64,000 bases of DNA from Paenibacillus silagei (GTDB taxonomy: Bacteria > Bacillota > Bacilli > Paenibacillales > Paenibacillaceae). The notes beneath the pieces were generated by a model that was not told the DNA's origin, made no database searches, and saw only the letters and a list, made by a program, of their open reading frames with translations. Within the stretch, counting starts at the first letter, position 1. Each line of letters begins with the position of its first letter. A program made the translations under genes and the position numbers. Positions 59,879 through 64,000 of this stretch are shown here, piece by piece. Location: the NCBI RefSeq assembly GCF_017874735.1, contig NZ_JAGGLV010000003.1:186001-250000 (forward strand), given 5' to 3'.

Positions 59879-62524
59879 ATGAGAGAAATTCTGTTGAACG
59901 AATTGAACTGGGAAGTCAAAGGATATTGGCCTTGGGTGCCGCTGAAGGGTACAAGCATGGAGCTTGGCCAGGAATTAATGGGGGTGACCGACTGGATGCC
60001 GGCAACGGTGCCGGGGGGAGTTCATCACGATCTCTACAGACAGGGCTGGATTGCCAATCCCTATGAGGACTTGAACAGCTTGAGCTGCGAATGGGTAGAG
60101 AATCGCTGGTGGGTGTACCGTATGACCTTGAAACGACCGGAGTTGAAGGGGTCCCGAGTTGAGCTGGTCTTTCTGGGGCTTGATTATGAAGCAGCGGTAT
60201 ACGCTGATCATATCCTGCTTGGGGAGCATAAAGGAATGTTTGATCCGGCTGTGTACGATGTTACAGAGCTGCTATCCGTTAGGGAGAAGCTTGAGATCTC
60301 CGTGCTTCTGAAGCAGGCGCCCGATGAAATGGGGCAAATCGGCAAAACCTCGGCCACCTTCACACAGAAGAGCCGGTTCAATTATAAGTGGGATTTCTCT
60401 ACCCGGCTGGTTAACATTGGAATCTGGGATGATGTGCTGCTAAGGATACATGAGGATTATTCGTGGGGTGAAATGTCCATCACGACCGATGCTGAGGTTG
60501 AAGAGGACGGCAGCACTCAGGTGGCTGGCTGTATTGAAATACAGGCCGCCGTTTCATCCACTTCTGGAGCAGAGCCTGCCCGGACACTGACGGCGAATAT
60601 TACCTGCTCTGATCCCGGAGGTAATCCGCTGCTGGTGCAGACGCTTCCCGTCTGTGCTGGAGCGATGCTCAAGACCGCGCTGGATATCCCTGAACCTGAG
60701 CTATGGTATCCGAATGGTTACGGGGCGCAGCCGCTCTACTGTCTTGAACTGAAGCTGCTGGATGAAGACGGGAAGGAACTGGATACGCGGGTTATACGAA
60801 CCGGAATCCGCAAGCTTGACTATATCCGAAATGTTGACAGTCCTGACAATGCGCTGCCCTATACAGTGGTCATCAACGGCCGCCGGATCTATATGAAAGG
60901 GGTGAATATGACCCCTCTGGACCATCTCTACGGAAATATAACAGTCGAACAGTATCAGCTTATGGTCCGTCTCATGAAGGCGGCTCATGTCAATCTTGTC
61001 CGGGTATGGGGCGGGGGGATCATTGAGAAGCAGGTCTTCTACGACCTATGCGATGCGAACGGCATTATGGTCTGGCAGGAATTCATCCAGTCGAGCTCGG
61101 GGATTGACAATATTCCTTCCAAGCAGCCGGAGTTCCTTGAGCTGCTGCACCAGTCCGCCCGCTCAGCACTCAAGGCGAAGCGTAATCATGTCGCCATGAC
61201 GATATGGAGTGGCGGCAATGAATTAATGAGCGAGCCGAATAAGCCTTCGGACTTAAGCGATTCCAATCTGGCAATGCTGAAGGAACTCGTTGAGCAGTAT
61301 GATCCGCAGCGGCTGTTCCTGCCAACCTCGGCTTCCGGTCCGGTGGAGTATATTAGCGAGACCAAGGGGCAGGGGCATGATGTACACGGTCACTGGAAGT
61401 ACATGGGCAACCCGCATCATTATGAGCTATATGGCAGCAACGATAATCTGCTGCACAGTGAATTTGGGGTGGACGGTCTGAGTTCACTCAAGAGTCTGGA
61501 GAAATTCCTGGGCGCAGCGCACAGCCAGCCGGTCTCCATGGAGAACAGTGCAGTCTGGAGACATCACGGGGAGTGGTGGGATACGCTGAGCCGGGATGAA
61601 GAAATATTCGGCAGTCTGACAGACCTGGCACAATTCTCCGCCTGCAGCCAGTGGATTCAGGCGGAAGGAATCCGCTTCGTGCTGGAGGCCAACCGGCGGC
61701 GCAAGTTCCGGAACAGCGGAAGTATTGTCTGGCAGCTCAACGAACCCTGGCCGAACGTGTCCTGTACCAATGTGGTTGATTATTATGGTGAACCGAAGAT
61801 GGCTTACCACTGGATGAAACAGGCCTTCCGTCCACTGCATGTATCACTGGACTACCGGAGTCTGCTGCTCACACCGGGTACCGGTTTCCAAGGAGATGTA
61901 TACGTACATGGCTGGGAAGGGGAATCGTGTGAAGCTGATGCGGAGGTCCTGGATTCGGCGGGCCGGAGCCTGCACCGGCAGCATTTCATAACCCAAGGAG
62001 ACAGAGACCGGGCAGTCTGCGCCGGGACCCTGAAGTTCACAGTACCTGAGCTGGAGGACCAGTTATATTTCGTCAGATTGTCCTTTATGAACCGTGAAGA
62101 AGAACCGCAGCAGAATGTATATGTATTCTCTACCGCCAGGGAGCATCTGTACGCACCAGCGTTAGCGCTTACAGGCGGCAATCTTCAGGTGCGCCAGGAG
62201 AATAGATGGCTGCCCGCTGTTACCGGAGAGCTGAGTCTGCAAGCCTGCTTCATGGTAGCTAATACAGGCAGTGAAGCGTTGCTGCATGTACATGCGGAAG
62301 AGAAGGGAAACCGCTACTGGATGGAAGCAGACGAGCAGTTCCTGACCTTGTTCCCTGGTGAGGCAAGAATGGTGACGGTGACCTGCACGCCGAGACAGGC
62401 GGGAGGATTCCTGGCCGGGAAGAATCACAGCATCTCCGGTGACCTGCCGGTTATACAGTTCAAATCGTTCCTGGCTGTCCAGGGCACAAGCAAACCGGAC
62501 GGGGGGCAGGAGAATCGTGAATAG
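59879..62524 (+). CDS. Beta-mannosidase (glycoside hydrolase family 2)
   Basis: An 881-residue enzyme: N-terminal jelly roll (NELNWEVKGYW, VPGGVHHDLYRQGWIANPYEDLN), Ig-like domain, TIM barrel with RVWGGGIIEKQVFYDLCDANGIMVWQEF, acid/base E448 in GGNELM and nucleophile E528 in HSEFGVDG, and two C-terminal beta domains. These features define GH2 beta-mannosidases, which remove terminal beta-mannose from mannan or N-glycan pieces. There is no signal peptide, so it acts on imported oligosaccharides. ATG 59879 is chosen at the start of the conserved N-terminus; the frame is open for about 65 more codons upstream, which look non-coding. The next gene overlaps by eight bases. Confidence 0.9.
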   Translation: MREILLNELNWEVKGYWPWVPLKGTSMELGQELMGVTDWMPATVPGGVHHDLYRQGWIANPYEDLNSLSCEWVENRWWVYRMTLKRPELKGSRVELVFLGLDYEAAVYADHILLGEHKGMFDPAVYDVTELLSVREKLEISVLLKQAPDEMGQIGKTSATFTQKSRFNYKWDFSTRLVNIGIWDDVLLRIHEDYSWGEMSITTDAEVEEDGSTQVAGCIEIQAAVSSTSGAEPARTLTANITCSDPGGNPLLVQTLPVCAGAMLKTALDIPEPELWYPNGYGAQPLYCLELKLLDEDGKELDTRVIRTGIRKLDYIRNVDSPDNALPYTVVINGRRIYMKGVNMTPLDHLYGNITVEQYQLMVRLMKAAHVNLVRVWGGGIIEKQVFYDLCDANGIMVWQEFIQSSSGIDNIPSKQPEFLELLHQSARSALKAKRNHVAMTIWSGGNELMSEPNKPSDLSDSNLAMLKELVEQYDPQRLFLPTSASGPVEYISETKGQGHDVHGHWKYMGNPHHYELYGSNDNLLHSEFGVDGLSSLKSLEKFLGAAHSQPVSMENSAVWRHHGEWWDTLSRDEEIFGSLTDLAQFSACSQWIQAEGIRFVLEANRRRKFRNSGSIVWQLNEPWPNVSCTNVVDYYGEPKMAYHWMKQAFRPLHVSLDYRSLLLTPGTGFQGDVYVHGWEGESCEADAEVLDSAGRSLHRQHFITQGDRDRAVCAGTLKFTVPELEDQLYFVRLSFMNREEEPQQNVYVFSTAREHLYAPALALTGGNLQVRQENRWLPAVTGELSLQACFMVANTGSEALLHVHAEEKGNRYWMEADEQFLTLFPGEARMVTVTCTPRQAGGFLAGKNHSISGDLPVIQFKSFLAVQGTSKPDGGQENRE

Positions 62525-64000
62525 ACCATTATGTTATGTTCCAGGGCCATTCGTACCGCTAAGCCGGTATGTTCAAGCGGGCGGGCATGAGCCCGTTACC
62601 GTTCCGGTAAGCCGGGCAGTGGCGGACTATCTAAGACGGCATCGCTCCATTCTGAAGCTGGCCTGTCAGCGCAGCGGCGAGGTGACCTACCTTAATGCAC
62701 GGTGGTCCACACTTTATGAAGATACCGTTGAAGCTGAAGCAGCAGCCTGGAACAGCAATACAGCGGAAGGCGTGTTCGTACTTGTCAGCCCGCTGCTTAC
62801 CAATATGTTCCCGGTAGTATCGCACTGGGATAACGATTCAGCAGAGGGCGGAGGCAGGTTCCGCTATGGAGGAACAGACGGCATTGGAACGCTGCGCATG
62901 GACGAAGCGGGCGAGCAGGTTATTTCCGAGCATGTAAGGCTCTATAACAGCGACACCGACAGCCCTTATGTATATAACACGGAAGATTATGAGCTGTTTG
63001 GTGAGGGTGAATTGGAGCGAACACTGAGAACTCCGCAATTCGAGCACTACATCGGGGACCGTTACAGTCTCTATGCCGTCGATGATCTGGTCGCCGTATC
63101 CTTGAGTGACCGTATGCTCAAGACCTTCGGATATCCTGTGGTCTTCATTAATGAATCCAGGGAAGAAGGGGCGCTGGTATATGATGCACCTGTGTTTCAG
63201 CTGATCAGCAACAGGCTGCTGGTTTCGGAGAACCGGTATAGCCTGGCTTCCTATATTCTCCCGCCTTATTGGAATCCGGCGAACGCCAAGAGGTATCCGC
63301 TGCTGTTCAATGGTTATTACGACGCTAATGAGAACACCTTCAGTACCGTGGGACCTTCATTTCTGGAGATCATAGGCAAGACGCTGGCCGGCACGGGACA
63401 AGGCGTGGTTGGCATTCTCTGGAACGGCGGAGGCTACATCGGAAGCCGCTCCCTGCAAGGCTCAATCTATGGAGGGATCGGGGCGGCAATTGCCAGCGCC
63501 CAGGACCGCTATGGCGGTGATGCAGACCAGGTAGTGGCTGTGGGAGGTTCCCGCGGCGGATTGACTGCGCTGCTGGCCGGAGGCAACCCGCACCGGCTGC
63601 CTTACCGGGTACGTTACACACTGTGCTATGCACCGCCGCTCATCCTTAACGGACTTATCCGAGAGTATGCGGAAGGCGCCTGTCCGCTGATCTGGCATGT
63701 AGCAGAGGTGGACACCGGTTACCGTGATATTTGGAAGCAAAATTGGCGGCATCCGGTGACAGGAAGTACCGCAATTGAGACTCTTCTGTGGACACTTACA
63801 GGTGAAAGTGACTCCGGCCTTCTGAAGGAAACTGCCGGACTCGAATCCGGGTTCTTCCTGCAAGGGCTGAAGTCGAGCGGTACGAAGCTGCTGATCAATC
63901 ACGGTACACATGATGCCTTCACTCTCAGCCGGTTCAGCTTTGCTTTTGCCGCATTGGTCCGAAGCTATGGCATTCCGCTGCGTCATGAGATTGGCTACCG
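62517..64000 (+). CDS. Alpha/beta-hydrolase (S9-like or acyl-esterase type), cut by the window end
   Basis: The frame opens at GTG 62517 after GGGGGCAGGAG and runs without a stop to base 64000 (494 codons visible). A beta-rich part comes first (about residues 1-220, with TRP/TYR-rich sheets), then a catalytic part with LASYILPPYWNPANAKRYPLLF, a nucleophile elbow VGGSRGGLTALL and histidine in NHGTHDAF. This domain order resembles prolyl-oligopeptidase-like or acetyl-esterase families that act on glycans or peptides. The aspartate is not clear. It overlaps the beta-mannosidase by eight bases, so deacetylation or cleavage of the same substrate is plausible. Confidence 0.7.
   Translation, partial: MNRPLCYVPGPFVPLSRYVQAGGHEPVTVPVSRAVADYLRRHRSILKLACQRSGEVTYLNARWSTLYEDTVEAEAAAWNSNTAEGVFVLVSPLLTNMFPVVSHWDNDSAEGGGRFRYGGTDGIGTLRMDEAGEQVISEHVRLYNSDTDSPYVYNTEDYELFGEGELERTLRTPQFEHYIGDRYSLYAVDDLVAVSLSDRMLKTFGYPVVFINESREEGALVYDAPVFQLISNRLLVSENRYSLASYILPPYWNPANAKRYPLLFNGYYDANENTFSTVGPSFLEIIGKTLAGTGQGVVGILWNGGGYIGSRSLQGSIYGGIGAAIASAQDRYGGDADQVVAVGGSRGGLTALLAGGNPHRLPYRVRYTLCYAPPLILNGLIREYAEGACPLIWHVAEVDTGYRDIWKQNWRHPVTGSTAIETLLWTLTGESDSGLLKETAGLESGFFLQGLKSSGTKLLINHGTHDAFTLSRFSFAFAALVRSYGIPLRHEIGY

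Noticed and set aside
59673..59882. A 69-codon frame before the beta-mannosidase
   Set aside because: No ribosome site and no motif; it ends inside the mannosidase start region. The alternative in-frame extension of the mannosidase (from 59786) was also rejected because the family starts at NELNWEV.

Overview
The window looks like a chromosomal segment of a Paenibacillus-type Firmicute. The signs are: G+C a little above 50% by eye, strong AGGAGG-type ribosome binding sites with ATG, GTG and TTG starts, sigma-A-like promoters, a CcpA (cre) site, bacillithiol genes (yojF-bshB2), LutABC, YesM/YesN-type two-component pairs, and oligosaccharide ABC importers without their own ATPase. I see no rRNA, tRNA, phage, transposase or CRISPR locus. 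The genus is inferred; no marker gene is present.

Layout. 1-6 kb: end of a short KdpD-like protein, a ketopantoate-reductase-like oxidoreductase, a nitroreductase, and a heterodimeric ABC exporter with one degenerate ATP site. 6.8-14.4 kb: a two-component system, PssA and DedA membrane proteins, a roughly 1040-residue GNAT fusion protein and an amidohydrolase. 15-24.3 kb: a catabolic and uptake block (alpha/beta hydrolase, FAD amine/amino-acid oxidoreductase, complete Opp/Nik-type ABC importer, class V aminotransferase, amidohydrolase). 24.8-30.9 kb: secreted protein, HAD phosphatase, Lsa-type ABC-F protein behind an attenuator-like leader, AraC regulator and aldo/keto reductase. 31.1-41.1 kb: sugar importer, YesMN-type sensing and a GH2 glycosidase. 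41.4-46.9 kb: LysR/SDR pair, a second two-component system and a secreted stalk protein. 47.0-54.2 kb: two bshB2 paralogues with acetyltransferases, a serine hydrolase and an MFS exporter/LysR pair. 54.3-58.8 kb: lutABC divergent from aldA. 59.9-64 kb: a beta-mannosidase coupled to an alpha/beta hydrolase cut by the window end.

How genes work together. aldA and lutABC together would take L-lactaldehyde to L-lactate to pyruvate, and a near-perfect cre lies on the aldA promoter. The 31-41 kb block is a classic import, sense and hydrolyse unit for an extracellular glycan. The 15-24 kb block probably imports and degrades an amino-acid or peptide derivative of unknown identity. The bshB2 copies sit beside acetyltransferases and an exporter, which suggests thiol-conjugate detoxification.

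The least explained signal is non-coding. Six intergenic loci carry tandem arrays that share a 51-52 nt period although their sequences fall into several families. Four copies of a second, structured element of about 75-170 bp (three full-length, one right half only) lie, all in the same orientation, 100-250 bp upstream of co-directional genes. Terminators, attenuators and operators are listed where the sequence supports them.
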